DNA of 22,677 nucleotides from Brevibacterium picturae (GCF_030453725.1 NZ_JAKDJU010000033.1:1-22677), one strand, 5' to 3'. Shown: positions 6,129-13,883, counted from the stretch's first letter. The notes: generated from the sequence alone by a model not told the origin. A program made the numbers and translations.

Positions 6129-7673
6129 ATGACCTCGGCCACTCCACCACCCAGCACGTCCGGAAGCGTGTCCGCCACCTCCGGCTCGGGCCTGAGCTCC
6201 AAGGGGCTGTCGGCAGGCAAGATCGGTGCCATCGGCGGTGCCGTCATCGGCATCTCGTGCATCGCTCCTGCCTACACGCTGACCTCCGGCCTGGGGCCGA
6301 CGATCTCGCAGGTCGGGGTGCACACTCCTGCGATTCTGCTCATCGGCTTCGTCCCGATGCTGCTCGTCGTCTTCGGCTACCGCGAGCTCAACACCGCCAT
6401 GCCCGATTCCGGCACCACCTTCACCTGGGCGACCCGCGCCTTCGGGCCCTGGCTCGGTTGGATGGGAGGCTGGGGCCTGATCTCGGCCACCGTCCTCGTG
6501 CTGTCGAATCTGGCCGCCGTGGCCGTGGACTTCCTGTTCCTGCTCCTGGCTCAGATCTTCTCCGACCCCGGGATCGCCGACCTGACCCGCGTGCTGTGGA
6601 TCAACATTCCGGTCACCATCGTCCTCACGGCCGCAGCCGCGTGGATCTCCTACCGCGGAGTCGAGGCCACCCAGAAGATCCAGGTCTGGCTCGTCGCCTT
6701 CCAAGTCCTTGCCCTCGGCTGGTTCGTCATTGCGGCATTCGTCCATGTGTCCAATGGCACCGCATTCGATCCCACCCCGGTCGAACTCGGCTGGTTCAAC
6801 CCTGCCGAGGCCGGAGATTTCTCGACGGTCGCAGCGGCAGTGTCGCTGTCGATCTTCCTCTTCTGGGGTTGGGACACGGTCATCACGATGAACGAAGAGG
6901 CGAAGAACCCGGAGAAGACTCCCGGTCGGGCCGCGATGCTCACGATCGTCGCCATCGTCATCATCTACCTCGCATGCACCGTCGCCGTCATCTCCTTCGC
7001 CGGTGTCGGCACCGACGGTCTGGGCGCAGGCAACCCGGAGAACCAGGAATCCATCTTCGCGGCCCTCGCCGGACCCGTGATGGGGCCCTTCGCCGTACTC
7101 GTCTCAATCGCCGTCCTGTCCAGCTCCTTGGCGTCGCTGCAGTCGACGATGGTCTCACCGTCTCGTACGATCCTGGCCATGGGTCACTACGGTGCTCTGC
7201 CGAAGAGATACGGCAACATCTCGCCCCGGTACAAGTCGCCGTCGGTGGCCACCGTCACCTCGGCGGGGGCCGCGATCATCTTCTACGTCGTCATGCGTCT
7301 GCTCTCGGAGAACGCACTGTGGGACACGATCACAGCCCTGGGTCTCATGGTCTGCTTCTACTACGGTGTCACCGGCCTGGCCTGCATCTGGTATTTCCGA
7401 CGGTCGCTGTTCGCAGGGGCGAAGAACTTCTTCTTCAGGTTCCTGTTCCCGCTGGTCGGGGGAGTGACACTGCTGGTGATCTTCGTGACCACCGCGATCG
7501 ACTCCCTCGATCCCGACTACGGTTCGGGGTCGTCCGTCTTCGGCATCGGACTGGTCTTCGTCCTGGGCATCGGAGTCCTCCTCCTGGGCGTGGTCATCAT
7601 GATCTTCCAATCCCGCAGGCACCCCGCCTTCTTCCGGGGCGAGACCCTGGCCCAGGGAGTCCACGCAGGGTGA
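6129..7673 (+). CDS. APC-family amino acid/polyamine permease
   Basis: Integral membrane importer of 514 residues with about 12 hydrophobic segments. A Ser/Thr/Pro/Gly-rich cytoplasmic tail (1-30) precedes KIGAIGGAVIGISCIAPAYT, the unwound first helix region of APC transporters. The next segment holds GYRELNTAMPDSGTTFTWA, the conserved APC stretch with the PxxGG-like substrate loop changed to PDSGT. FLFWGWDTVITMNEEAKNP and the following PGRAAM are typical of the helix 6 region in amine and amino acid carriers. It lies 24 bases after the putrescine oxidase gene, so putrescine or a related amine is the likely substrate, by context only. AAAGG before the ATG supports the start. The stop TGA overlaps the GTG start of the AraC-type gene (GTGA), implying translational coupling. 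Confidence 0.88.
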   Translation: MTSATPPPSTSGSVSATSGSGLSSKGLSAGKIGAIGGAVIGISCIAPAYTLTSGLGPTISQVGVHTPAILLIGFVPMLLVVFGYRELNTAMPDSGTTFTWATRAFGPWLGWMGGWGLISATVLVLSNLAAVAVDFLFLLLAQIFSDPGIADLTRVLWINIPVTIVLTAAAAWISYRGVEATQKIQVWLVAFQVLALGWFVIAAFVHVSNGTAFDPTPVELGWFNPAEAGDFSTVAAAVSLSIFLFWGWDTVITMNEEAKNPEKTPGRAAMLTIVAIVIIYLACTVAVISFAGVGTDGLGAGNPENQESIFAALAGPVMGPFAVLVSIAVLSSSLASLQSTMVSPSRTILAMGHYGALPKRYGNISPRYKSPSVATVTSAGAAIIFYVVMRLLSENALWDTITALGLMVCFYYGVTGLACIWYFRRSLFAGAKNFFFRFLFPLVGGVTLLVIFVTTAIDSLDPDYGSGSSVFGIGLVFVLGIGVLLLGVVIMIFQSRRHPAFFRGETLAQGVHAG

Positions 7674-8113
7674 GCGCGTCCGGGAACGACCACGTGCCTG
7701 TGCAACAACTGGTCCTTCTGCGACGCGTACGCGATCGGATCGACAGAGAATTCGACCGACCTCTCAATGTCGAAGAACTCGCTGCCGGGGTCTACATGTC
7801 GGCCGGTCACCTCAGTCGCGGATTCAGAGCCGCCTACGGCGAGTCCCCCTATTCGTATCTCATGACCCGACGCATCGAACGCTCCATGGCGCTGATCCGC
7901 CGCGGTGACCTGTCGATCACAGATATCTGCTTCGCCGTGGGGTTTTCGTCCCTGGGCACCTTCTCCACCCGATTCAGCGAACTCGTCGGACTCTCGCCCT
8001 CCCGGTATCGAGACGGTGTCGTCGACGGCGATCACGATCTGCCCACATTCATCGTCAAGAATGTTCTCCGACCTGTCAGGAATCGAGAAGTCCCTCCGGG
8101 TGACCCGCACTAG
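7670..8113 (+). CDS. AraC-family transcriptional regulator (DNA-binding domain only)
   Basis: A 147-residue protein made almost wholly of the AraC DNA-binding domain, as in SoxS/MarA-type factors, without a ligand-binding domain. The first helix-turn-helix is LNVEELAAGVYMSAGHLSRG followed by FRAAYGESPYSYL. The second is SITDICFAVGFSSLGTFSTR, followed by FSELVGLSPSRYR, the classical C-terminal AraC signature. The frame is open for 470 codons upstream, but that part lies inside the permease gene. GTG 7670, which overlaps the permease stop, is chosen, with AGGGAG at 7654-7659; GTG 7694 is an alternative. The VOC gene begins ten bases after its stop. Lack of a sensor domain suggests control by its own level or by an unseen partner. 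It probably regulates the VOC and UvrA-like genes that follow. Confidence 0.88.
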   Translation: MSASGNDHVPVQQLVLLRRVRDRIDREFDRPLNVEELAAGVYMSAGHLSRGFRAAYGESPYSYLMTRRIERSMALIRRGDLSITDICFAVGFSSLGTFSTRFSELVGLSPSRYRDGVVDGDHDLPTFIVKNVLRPVRNREVPPGDPH

Positions 8114-8123
8114 GATGACGATC

Positions 8124-8534
8124 ATGAATATCTCGATCAACGCCAGCTTCCTGCCCCACACCGATGCTGAGGCCTCGCTGACCTTTTACCGCGACGTTCT
8201 CGGCTTCGAGGTTCGCCTCGACGTCGGATCCGAGCAGATGCGGTGGCTGACCGTGGGACCCGCAGACCAGCCCGACACTTCGATCGTGCTCACTCCCGCG
8301 ATCACCGACCCCACCATCAGCGATGGCGAGCGGGACGTCATCGAATCCCTCATGGCCAAGGGCAGCTACGGTGCCGTCGTGCTGGCCAGCACGAACGTCG
8401 ATGAGGCCTTCGCCGAGGTGGAGGCCAGGGGAGCCGAGATCGTCCAGGAGCCGATGGACCAGCCCTATGGTCTGCGGGACTTCGCACTGCGCGACCCGGC
8501 CGGCAACATGATCCGCATCCAGCAGCGCGGCTGA
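8124..8534 (+). CDS. VOC-family (glyoxalase/bleomycin-resistance-like) protein
   Basis: Small cytosolic protein of 136 residues with the paired beta-alpha-beta-beta-beta units of the vicinal oxygen chelate superfamily. Signs are SLTFYRDVLGFEVRLDVG in the first half, a WLTVGP strand, and in the second half VLASTNVDEAFAEVEARGAE followed by DFALRDPAGNMIRIQQ. Members include glyoxalases, dioxygenases and drug-binding resistance proteins; which applies is not visible. ATG 8124 is chosen over ATG 8115 because AGGA at 8112-8115 gives normal spacing to it and the upstream ATG overlaps that site. It lies between an AraC regulator and a UvrA-like gene. From memory, this VOC subtype is often next to such UvrA-like genes in actinobacteria, which suggests a joint role in coping with a toxic compound. 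Confidence 0.85.
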   Translation: MNISINASFLPHTDAEASLTFYRDVLGFEVRLDVGSEQMRWLTVGPADQPDTSIVLTPAITDPTISDGERDVIESLMAKGSYGAVVLASTNVDEAFAEVEARGAEIVQEPMDQPYGLRDFALRDPAGNMIRIQQRG

Positions 8535-8539
8535 TCGGC

Positions 8540-10918
8540 ATGCCGCATCCAGCCGATGACCATGAGCTCATCCGCGTTCAGGGAGCCCGGGAGAACAATC
8601 TTGCGGACATCACGGTCGACATTCCCAAGCGGCGACTGTCCGTGTTCACCGGCGTCTCCGGTTCCGGCAAGTCGTCCCTGGTCTTCTCGACGATCGCCGC
8701 AGAGTCCCAACGCCTGATCAACGAAACCTACAGCGCCTTCGTCCAGGGCTTCATGCCCGCGATGGCGCGGCCCGAAGTCGATGTGTTGGAGGGCCTGACC
8801 ACCGCCATCATCGTCGACCAGGAACGCATCGGAGCCAATCCGCGCTCGACCGTGGGAACCGTCAGTGACATCAATGCGAAGCTGCGCACGCTGTTCTCGA
8901 GGCGGGCCCAACCGAACCTGGGATCGACGAAGGCCTACTCGTTCAACGTGGCCACGATCAGCGGCAAGGGAGCCGTGACGATCGACAAGGGTGCTGACAA
9001 ACAGGTCGAACGACGGACTTTCACCGTCAACGGAGGGATGTGCCCTCACTGCGAAGGGATGGGCACGGCCACAGACATCGACATCGCCGAGGTGGTCGAC
9101 ATGTCGAAGTCTCTCAACGAGGGTGCGATCACGATTCCCGGATACAAACCGGGCGGCTGGAATGTGCGGTTCTATTCGGAATCGGGATACTTCGACCCCG
9201 ACAAGGCGATAGCCGACTACACAGTCGAGGAGAGGAACAATCTCCTCCACGCTGAGAACGAGAAGATCGTCATCAACGGCACGAATATGACCTTCGACGG
9301 TCTCATTCCCCGGATCCGACGCTCCTTCCTGTCCAAGGACCGCGACGCGATGCAGAAGCATGTGCGGGAATTCGTCGATCGTGCAGTCGTCTACACACAG
9401 TGTCCCGAGTGTGCCGGCACGCGGCTGAACACGGCGGCACGCGGCTCGCGGCTGGCCGGGCTGTCGATCGCCGAGGTCTGTGCCATGCAGATCTCCGACC
9501 TCCTCGACTGGCTCGCCCAGATCGACGACGGGGGAGTCGGCTCTCTCGTGGAGTCGCTGGTCGCAGATGTGCAGGCCTTCGTCGACATCGGCCTCGGATA
9601 TCTCTCCCTTGACCGTTCGGCCGGTTCGCTGTCCGGAGGAGAGGCGCAGCGGATCAAACTGGTTCGCCACCTCGGATCCTCACTGACCGATGTCACCTAT
9701 ATCTTCGACGAACCCACGATCGGTCTGCACCCGCACGACATCGCCGCGATGAACGGGCTGCTCATCGCACTGCGCGATAAGGGCAACACCGTCCTGGTCG
9801 TCGAGCACAAGCCCGAGACCATCAGAATCGCTGATCATGTCGTCGACCTGGGGCCGGGGGCGGGAACAGCCGGGGGAGAGGTCTGCTTCGTCGGCACCAT
9901 CGACGAACTCACCGTCAGCGACACTCTCACCGGCAAGCATCTCAACGACCGCACCCGGCTGAAGGCCACAACCCGTGAGCCCACCGGGCGACTCGAGATC
10001 AGGGGAGCGAAGGCCCACAATCTGCGCGACGTCGATGTCGATGTCCCGCTGGGAGTGATCACTGCGATCACGGGTGTGGCCGGTTCGGGAAAGAGCACCC
10101 TCATCGAAGGATCTCTGCGCCACCGCGACGGCGTGATCATGATCGATCAGGCAGGCATCAAGGGCTCACGTCGCAGCAATCCGGCCACCTACACCGGCGT
10201 GCTCGAGCCCATTCGCAAGGCATTTGCCAAGACCAACGGAGTCAAACCCGCACTGTTCAGCGCGAATTCAGAGGGAGCATGCCCCGTCTGCAACGGTGCT
10301 GGGATCATCTACTCCGACCTCGGGATGATGGCCGGAATGTCGGCTCCCTGCGATGTGTGCGAGGGCAAGGGGTTTCAGGCCGAAGTCCTCGACTACACGC
10401 TGGGCGGCAAGAACATCCGTGAGGTGCTCGATCTGCCGGTGACGGCGGCGATCGAGTATTTCGGTGCAGGGGAGTCGCGGATACCTGCGGTGAGCAAGGT
10501 CATCGCCCACCTCGCCGAGGTGGGCCTCGGATATCTCAGCCTGGGGCAGCCCTTGACGACCTTGTCCGGTGGCGAGCGGCAGCGTCTCAAGCTCGCCACG
10601 CATCTGTCGGCCAAGGCTGCGGATGCCGCACAGGTGATCATCCTCGACGAGCCGACCACGGGACTGCATCTTGCCGATGTGGAGAACCTGCTCGGGATGC
10701 TCGATCGTCTCGCGGATGCGGGCAGGACTGTCATCGTCATCGAGCATCATCAGGCCGTCATGGCCCACTCCGATTGGATCATCGACCTCGGGCCCGGCGC
10801 CGGACACGATGGTGGCCGAATCGTGTTCGAGGGCACTCCGGAGCAGCTCGTCGACTCGGCAACGGCCTCAGATGCGTCGTTGACCGCACAGCACCTGACG
10901 GCATATGTCGGGGGATGA
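8540..10918 (+). CDS. UvrA-like ABC ATPase (UvrA2/DrrC type)
   Basis: Tandem ABC ATPase of 792 residues related to the damage-recognition subunit of nucleotide excision repair. First ATPase: Walker A GVSGSGKSS (38-46), signature LSGGEAQR (from 364), Walker B region DEPTIGLH (from 390). Second ATPase: Walker A GVAGSGKST (from 512), LSGGERQR (from 675), DEPTTGLH (from 703). Zinc modules are CPHC (168) with CPEC (288) in the first half, and CPVC (581) with CDVC (604) in the second. Canonical UvrA is about 950 residues; the deficit lies mainly between the first Walker A and first zinc module, where the UvrB-binding domain sits. That marks the short class that includes DrrC, the daunorubicin self-protection protein. 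It therefore probably works without UvrB, in tolerance of a DNA-binding drug. It starts five bases after the VOC stop with only a weak ribosome site, implying coupling. Confidence 0.92.
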   Translation: MPHPADDHELIRVQGARENNLADITVDIPKRRLSVFTGVSGSGKSSLVFSTIAAESQRLINETYSAFVQGFMPAMARPEVDVLEGLTTAIIVDQERIGANPRSTVGTVSDINAKLRTLFSRRAQPNLGSTKAYSFNVATISGKGAVTIDKGADKQVERRTFTVNGGMCPHCEGMGTATDIDIAEVVDMSKSLNEGAITIPGYKPGGWNVRFYSESGYFDPDKAIADYTVEERNNLLHAENEKIVINGTNMTFDGLIPRIRRSFLSKDRDAMQKHVREFVDRAVVYTQCPECAGTRLNTAARGSRLAGLSIAEVCAMQISDLLDWLAQIDDGGVGSLVESLVADVQAFVDIGLGYLSLDRSAGSLSGGEAQRIKLVRHLGSSLTDVTYIFDEPTIGLHPHDIAAMNGLLIALRDKGNTVLVVEHKPETIRIADHVVDLGPGAGTAGGEVCFVGTIDELTVSDTLTGKHLNDRTRLKATTREPTGRLEIRGAKAHNLRDVDVDVPLGVITAITGVAGSGKSTLIEGSLRHRDGVIMIDQAGIKGSRRSNPATYTGVLEPIRKAFAKTNGVKPALFSANSEGACPVCNGAGIIYSDLGMMAGMSAPCDVCEGKGFQAEVLDYTLGGKNIREVLDLPVTAAIEYFGAGESRIPAVSKVIAHLAEVGLGYLSLGQPLTTLSGGERQRLKLATHLSAKAADAAQVIILDEPTTGLHLADVENLLGMLDRLADAGRTVIVIEHHQAVMAHSDWIIDLGPGAGHDGGRIVFEGTPEQLVDSATASDASLTAQHLTAYVGG

Positions 10919-11000
10919 GCGCCCAGTTCGCGTTGTGACTTCTGTGTGTCGATTATGACGGCTGAGGACTGGATTCTGGTTCATTCGTGACGACAGATCC

Positions 11001-11037
11001 GTTACATTGGATAACGGCTCGGTAACGACCGGGTTAC
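11001..11037. promoter_or_regulatory. Four-box MtrA-like ladder upstream of the Rpf-like gene
   Basis: GTTAC (11001-11005), ATAAC (11011-11015), GTAAC (11022-11026) and GTTAC (11033-11037) recur every 10-11 bases, that is, on one face of the helix. The last pair is an exact GTNAC-N6-GTNAC match to the motif reported for MtrA. Boxes one and two also form an inverted repeat (CCGTTA/TAACGG). A weak promoter (TTCATT, 17 bases, TACATT at 11003-11008) overlaps the ladder. Confidence 0.65.
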
Positions 11038-11078
11038 AGAACAGAACCGAAATGCAGTCGTATTACGGAGATGACACA

Positions 11079-11525
11079 GTGAACCTCTACAGCACAAGCC
11101 TCCGCAAGGTCGCCCTCGTTGCAGGAGCCGGCGCGGTCGCCGCCGCCGGACTGACGGGAATGGCCGGCCCGGCTCAGGCCTCCACAGGGGCTCAGTCCTC
11201 GGGTGGCGTTTGGGACAAGGTCGCCGAGTGCGAGTCCGGTGGTGACTGGCATATCAATACCGGTAACGGCTACTACGGCGGGCTTCAGTTCTCCCAGCAG
11301 ACATGGGAAGCCTTCGGCGGTGAGGGCATGCCTCACGAGGCCAGCAAGGCAGAGCAGATCGACGTCGCCCAGAACACCCTCGAAAAGCAGGGCCCAGGCG
11401 CATGGCCGACCTGCGGTGAGGAAGCCGGTCTGACGAAGGCCAACGGCGCCGCAGACGACGGCGATGATTCCAAGGACGATGGTGGGTCCAAGGATGACGG
11501 CAAGGTCGGACTCGGCGGCAGCTGA
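11079..11525 (+). CDS. Secreted resuscitation-promoting-factor-like transglycosylase
   Basis: Secreted 148-residue cell-wall hydrolase with an Rpf domain, a small lysozyme-like fold that cleaves peptidoglycan and aids regrowth from dormancy. The signal peptide covers 1-34: basic start, Ala/Gly/Val-rich core, GPAQAS cleavage region. The Rpf domain (about 43-118) shows WDKVAECESGGDW with catalytic Glu52, then NGYYGGLQFSQQTWEAFGG and GPGAWPTCGEE. Cys51 and Cys112 are the conserved disulfide pair. The tail is Asp/Gly/Lys-rich (120-148) with no LysM or G5 domain, so this is a minimal Rpf. The frame opens with a TTG at 11007 inside the regulatory boxes and contains an ATG at 11052 without a ribosome site. 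GTG 11079 has GGAG eight bases upstream and gives a clean signal peptide. It is followed by a strong terminator. Confidence 0.9.
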   Translation: MNLYSTSLRKVALVAGAGAVAAAGLTGMAGPAQASTGAQSSGGVWDKVAECESGGDWHINTGNGYYGGLQFSQQTWEAFGGEGMPHEASKAEQIDVAQNTLEKQGPGAWPTCGEEAGLTKANGAADDGDDSKDDGGSKDDGKVGLGGS

Positions 11526-11551
11526 GTCGATTGCTGACATGCAGCAAGCCG

Positions 11552-11590
11552 AAGGCCGCGGATGGTGAGTATGCCATCCGCGGCCTTTGC
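11552..11590 (+). terminator. Rho-independent terminator after the Rpf-like gene
   Basis: A 14-base-pair perfect stem (11552-11565 with 11574-11587), mostly G-C, has an eight-base loop and is followed by a short T run. It ends the rpf transcript 26 bases after the stop codon. Confidence 0.85.
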
Positions 11591-11664
11591 CGTTCTGGGA
11601 GCATTCTCCGCCGCGGTGATTCGAAACAGCCCTCAGCGGTTCTACTGTCCGACGGTTGGCACCG

Positions 11665-12000
11665 TCACAGGAGTTGCAGAACGAACCCGGTCAGCGCGAT
11701 GAGCGGACCGCCCAGTCGCAGAGCAATAAGAAACCACCGCAAGCTGGGATCAAGCAACTCGGCGAAGAACATGGCCGCGAGCCCACTGAACATCAAGGAC
11801 ATGGCCGATCGGTCCTCGAAGCCGGGCAGGATGAGGGAGAGGATCATCAGCACCCCGAAGGCAGCGGCGACGAACTGTGCTCGCCGACTGCGCCGGGGCG
11901 GGCCGAGGAGTTCCTCCTTGGGCCCACGCCATCGGTCCGTGGCCGCACCGTACCGAGCAGTCGCTTTCTGCTCTGACTGTCCGCCGGGGGTTCGCTCCAT
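11665..12000 (-). CDS. Small hypothetical membrane protein
   Basis: I do not recognise a family. The 111-residue protein has a hydrophilic basic N-terminus (1-40, with RGPKEELLGPPRRSRR) and three likely membrane helices (about 41-59, 66-82 and 88-110). Positive charge before the first helix suggests a cytoplasmic N-terminus. The frame extends upstream to 12060, but ATG 12000 has GGTGGA seven bases before it and is the better start. The gene stands alone between a terminator on the other strand and a long non-coding stretch. Its function is unknown. Confidence 0.7.
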   Translation of the reverse strand: MERTPGGQSEQKATARYGAATDRWRGPKEELLGPPRRSRRAQFVAAAFGVLMILSLILPGFEDRSAMSLMFSGLAAMFFAELLDPSLRWFLIALRLGGPLIALTGFVLQLL

Positions 12001-12148
12001 ATGTATCCACCCTGACACAGGCACATCGGATTCTCTACCGGCCTGCGCACGGTCCCGCACGGCTTGGCTTGTCGGGCAATACTCGACGATTGTGTGTTGT
12101 CATGCACGTGAACGGGTACTTGTTTCCACTCCTCCTGTCATAACGCCG

Positions 12149-12162
12149 ATAATATACATTAT
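12149..12162. promoter_or_regulatory. AT-rich palindrome in the intergenic stretch
   Basis: ATAAT (12149-12153) and ATTAT (12158-12162) form a perfect inverted repeat around ATAC in an AT-rich island. It could be an operator for a MarR-like factor, an AT-hook or Lsr2-type site, or part of a promoter. I cannot assign paired -35 and -10 boxes with confidence. Confidence 0.3.
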
Positions 12163-12415
12163 GTTAAGTACGCGTATTCGCAACCACTCCTCTCGCTCGG
12201 CTGGGTCGTCTTCGGTCCGCCGGGTTGTCTGCTGATGGCTCCTGAAATGGCTTCCGAGCGACCCTGACGCTTCTGTGGTCGGCGTGTGCCTGCGTGTGCC
12301 GACAATGAACTGTCGTCAGCGGGCTCTAAGGTGTCGTCGGCCGGTGGTGTGCATCATCGAGCTCTGGGGCGACTCGCCTCGGGCCCACCCGCCGAATGGC
12401 GCTTTCCTCAATAGA

Positions 12416-12445
12416 TTGACAGTTCTATCGAACGTTCAATAGGAT
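12416..12445 (+). promoter_or_regulatory. Promoter of the MFS transporter gene
   Basis: A perfect TTGACA (12416-12421), an 18-base spacer and TAGGAT (12440-12445) form the strongest housekeeping promoter in the window. Transcription from about 12452 leaves a leader of about 60 bases and rules out the upstream in-frame start at 12448. Confidence 0.7.
12425..12442. promoter_or_regulatory. Operator palindrome inside the MFS promoter
   Basis: An 18-base near-perfect palindrome: CTAT-C-GAAC (12425-12433) faces GTTC-A-ATAG (12434-12442), with one mismatched pair. It fills the spacer between -35 and -10, so a bound protein would block RNA polymerase. No regulator gene lies next to it. The GAACGTTC core recalls IclR- or TetR-type sites, a loose comparison. 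Confidence 0.6.
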
Positions 12446-12510
12446 TCGTGATGGGCCTCACAAAAGCAGGTTCGATTGTCACGATAGTCGCCACGACGCA
12501 AGGAAGCATC

Positions 12511-13830
12511 ATGGTCTCACCCAAGCTCACCTCTCCCCCCGCCGCAGCGGTTGCGTCTGGCACCGAGTCGCGACGCAAGGCGTGGTCTCTGACTGCGCTG
12601 CTCGTCGTTCTGTACGTGGTCAACTATGGAGACAAGGCCGCATTCGGCATCATCGCTCAGTCCCTCAAAGACGAACTCGGCATCAGTGCAGCTCAGATCG
12701 GGCTCGTAGGTAGCCTGTTCTTCTTCGCATTCACGATCGGCGGATTCTTCGCCGGAGCCCTGAACAGATGGTTGTCCCTGCGCTCTGTTCTCATCGCCCT
12801 GTCTCTCGTGTGGGCCCTGGCGATGCTGCCGTTGGTGGTCTCGGCCACGTTTGCAGTCCTGGTCGTGTCGAGAATGCTCCTCGGGCTCGCCGAAGGACCC
12901 AGCTCGGCTCTCATCCACACGGCCACCTACTCGTGGCACACCCCGCAGAAGCGTGGATTCCCGGGAGCCCTGCTGGCCAGCGCCGCATCCATCGCCAAGA
13001 TTGCACTGGCCCCGCTGCTCGCCTACCTGTCGGTCACGTACGGATGGCGCAGTGCGCTGATCACGATGGCCGTCATCGGTGTCGTGTGGTGCTTCTTCTG
13101 GACGCGGTACTGGGAAGTCGGCCCCTATATCCCGGCCAAAGCCGCGAAGCACTCAGTAGATCCGGATGAAGAACCTCGAGTCCCATGGCGGAAGATCCTC
13201 CTGACCAGAACGTTCATCAGCGGTGCACTGCTGGTCGCCAGCATCTACGCGTTGGTGACCGTGGTCCTCACCTGGCTGCCGTCGTATTTCGAGGTCGGTC
13301 TCGGATACAGCCGCCTCCAGTCCGGTTCCATGTTGGCCGTTCCCTCGATCGCCGGCCTGATCAGCCTCATCGGCGGGACACTGCTCTCTGATCGGCTGCT
13401 GGCAAGAGGGTGGTCGTCCAGGTTCGTGAGAATCATCGCGCCTTCTGCCTGTGTAGTCGTCGGCGGAGGAATTCTATGCTTCCTCCCGGCGATCTCGAAC
13501 GCTGCCGGTGCCGTTGCCATCGTGTCCATCGGATACGGCGTCGGCGTCGTGGTACTGCCACTGTGCAATGCGGCCGTCTCGGAGATCTGCCCACCCCAGC
13601 AGACAGCGGGAACGCTGGGTATATTCTTGGCGCTCATGGCCGTGGGTGGACTCATCGGACCCTCTGTCACCGGACTCATCGTCGAGGCGGCTGCGACCCC
13701 GGGTCTCGGCTACGCAACAGCGTTTCAGGTACTTGGGGTCGCTTCTGCCGTTTGTGCGACGATCACCCTTATCTTCGCCGACCCGGATCGAGACAAGGCG
13801 CTCGTGCGCACCGAGGCTCAGGCTTCATGA
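12511..13830 (+). CDS. Major facilitator superfamily transporter (ACS-like)
   Basis: Membrane carrier of 439 residues with 12 predicted helices in two halves and a central cytoplasmic loop (about 205-225, with DPDEEPRVPWRK). The first helix carries NYGDKAAFG, resembling the NYxDR motif of the anion:cation symporter subfamily. The loop after helix 2 is short (LNRWLSLR) and the helix 4 region reads SRMLLGLAEGPSSAL, typical of carriers for organic acids such as hexuronates, phthalate or aromatic acids. The frame opens at 12448, but ATG 12511, with AAGGAAG just upstream, fits the promoter position. A strong promoter with an embedded palindrome precedes it, so expression is probably inducible. The DUF4442 gene follows after 150 bases with its own signals. 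The substrate is not visible. Confidence 0.87.
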   Translation: MVSPKLTSPPAAAVASGTESRRKAWSLTALLVVLYVVNYGDKAAFGIIAQSLKDELGISAAQIGLVGSLFFFAFTIGGFFAGALNRWLSLRSVLIALSLVWALAMLPLVVSATFAVLVVSRMLLGLAEGPSSALIHTATYSWHTPQKRGFPGALLASAASIAKIALAPLLAYLSVTYGWRSALITMAVIGVVWCFFWTRYWEVGPYIPAKAAKHSVDPDEEPRVPWRKILLTRTFISGALLVASIYALVTVVLTWLPSYFEVGLGYSRLQSGSMLAVPSIAGLISLIGGTLLSDRLLARGWSSRFVRIIAPSACVVVGGGILCFLPAISNAAGAVAIVSIGYGVGVVVLPLCNAAVSEICPPQQTAGTLGIFLALMAVGGLIGPSVTGLIVEAAATPGLGYATAFQVLGVASAVCATITLIFADPDRDKALVRTEAQAS

Positions 13831-13831
13831 C

Positions 13832-13867
13832 GCTGTCGCCCAGCTGCATGTAAGCCGCTGGCGACGC
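13832..13867 (+). terminator. Hairpin after the MFS gene
   Basis: GTCGCCCAGC (13835-13844) pairs with GCTGGCGAC (13857-13865) with one bulged C and a 12-base loop, and extends by further G-C pairs. No T run follows, so it is a tentative terminator. Confidence 0.4.
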
Positions 13868-13883
13868 TATGACCCCCTCGACT

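Larger units (their letters stand above)
12001..12510. other. Gene-free stretch between the small membrane protein and the MFS transporter
   Basis: About 510 bases without a convincing gene on either strand. It holds an AT-rich patch (12141-12170) unlike its G/C-rich surroundings, a short inverted repeat (GTCGGC 12278-12283 with GCCGAC 12298-12303), and at its right end the promoter and palindrome of the MFS gene. Two divergent genes flank it, so it is a regulatory region; the excess length is not explained. Confidence 0.6.

Noticed and set aside
6257..7669. Long open frame upstream of the AraC-type gene in the same frame.
   Set aside because: It lies wholly inside the APC permease gene and reads as an Arg/His/Pro-rich shadow; only the part from 7670 is AraC-like.
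12101..12142. Short ORF of 13 codons on the plus strand, and an AGGAGG on the minus strand in the same place.
   Set aside because: No start codon at a usable distance from the AGGAGG and no conserved peptide can be argued.
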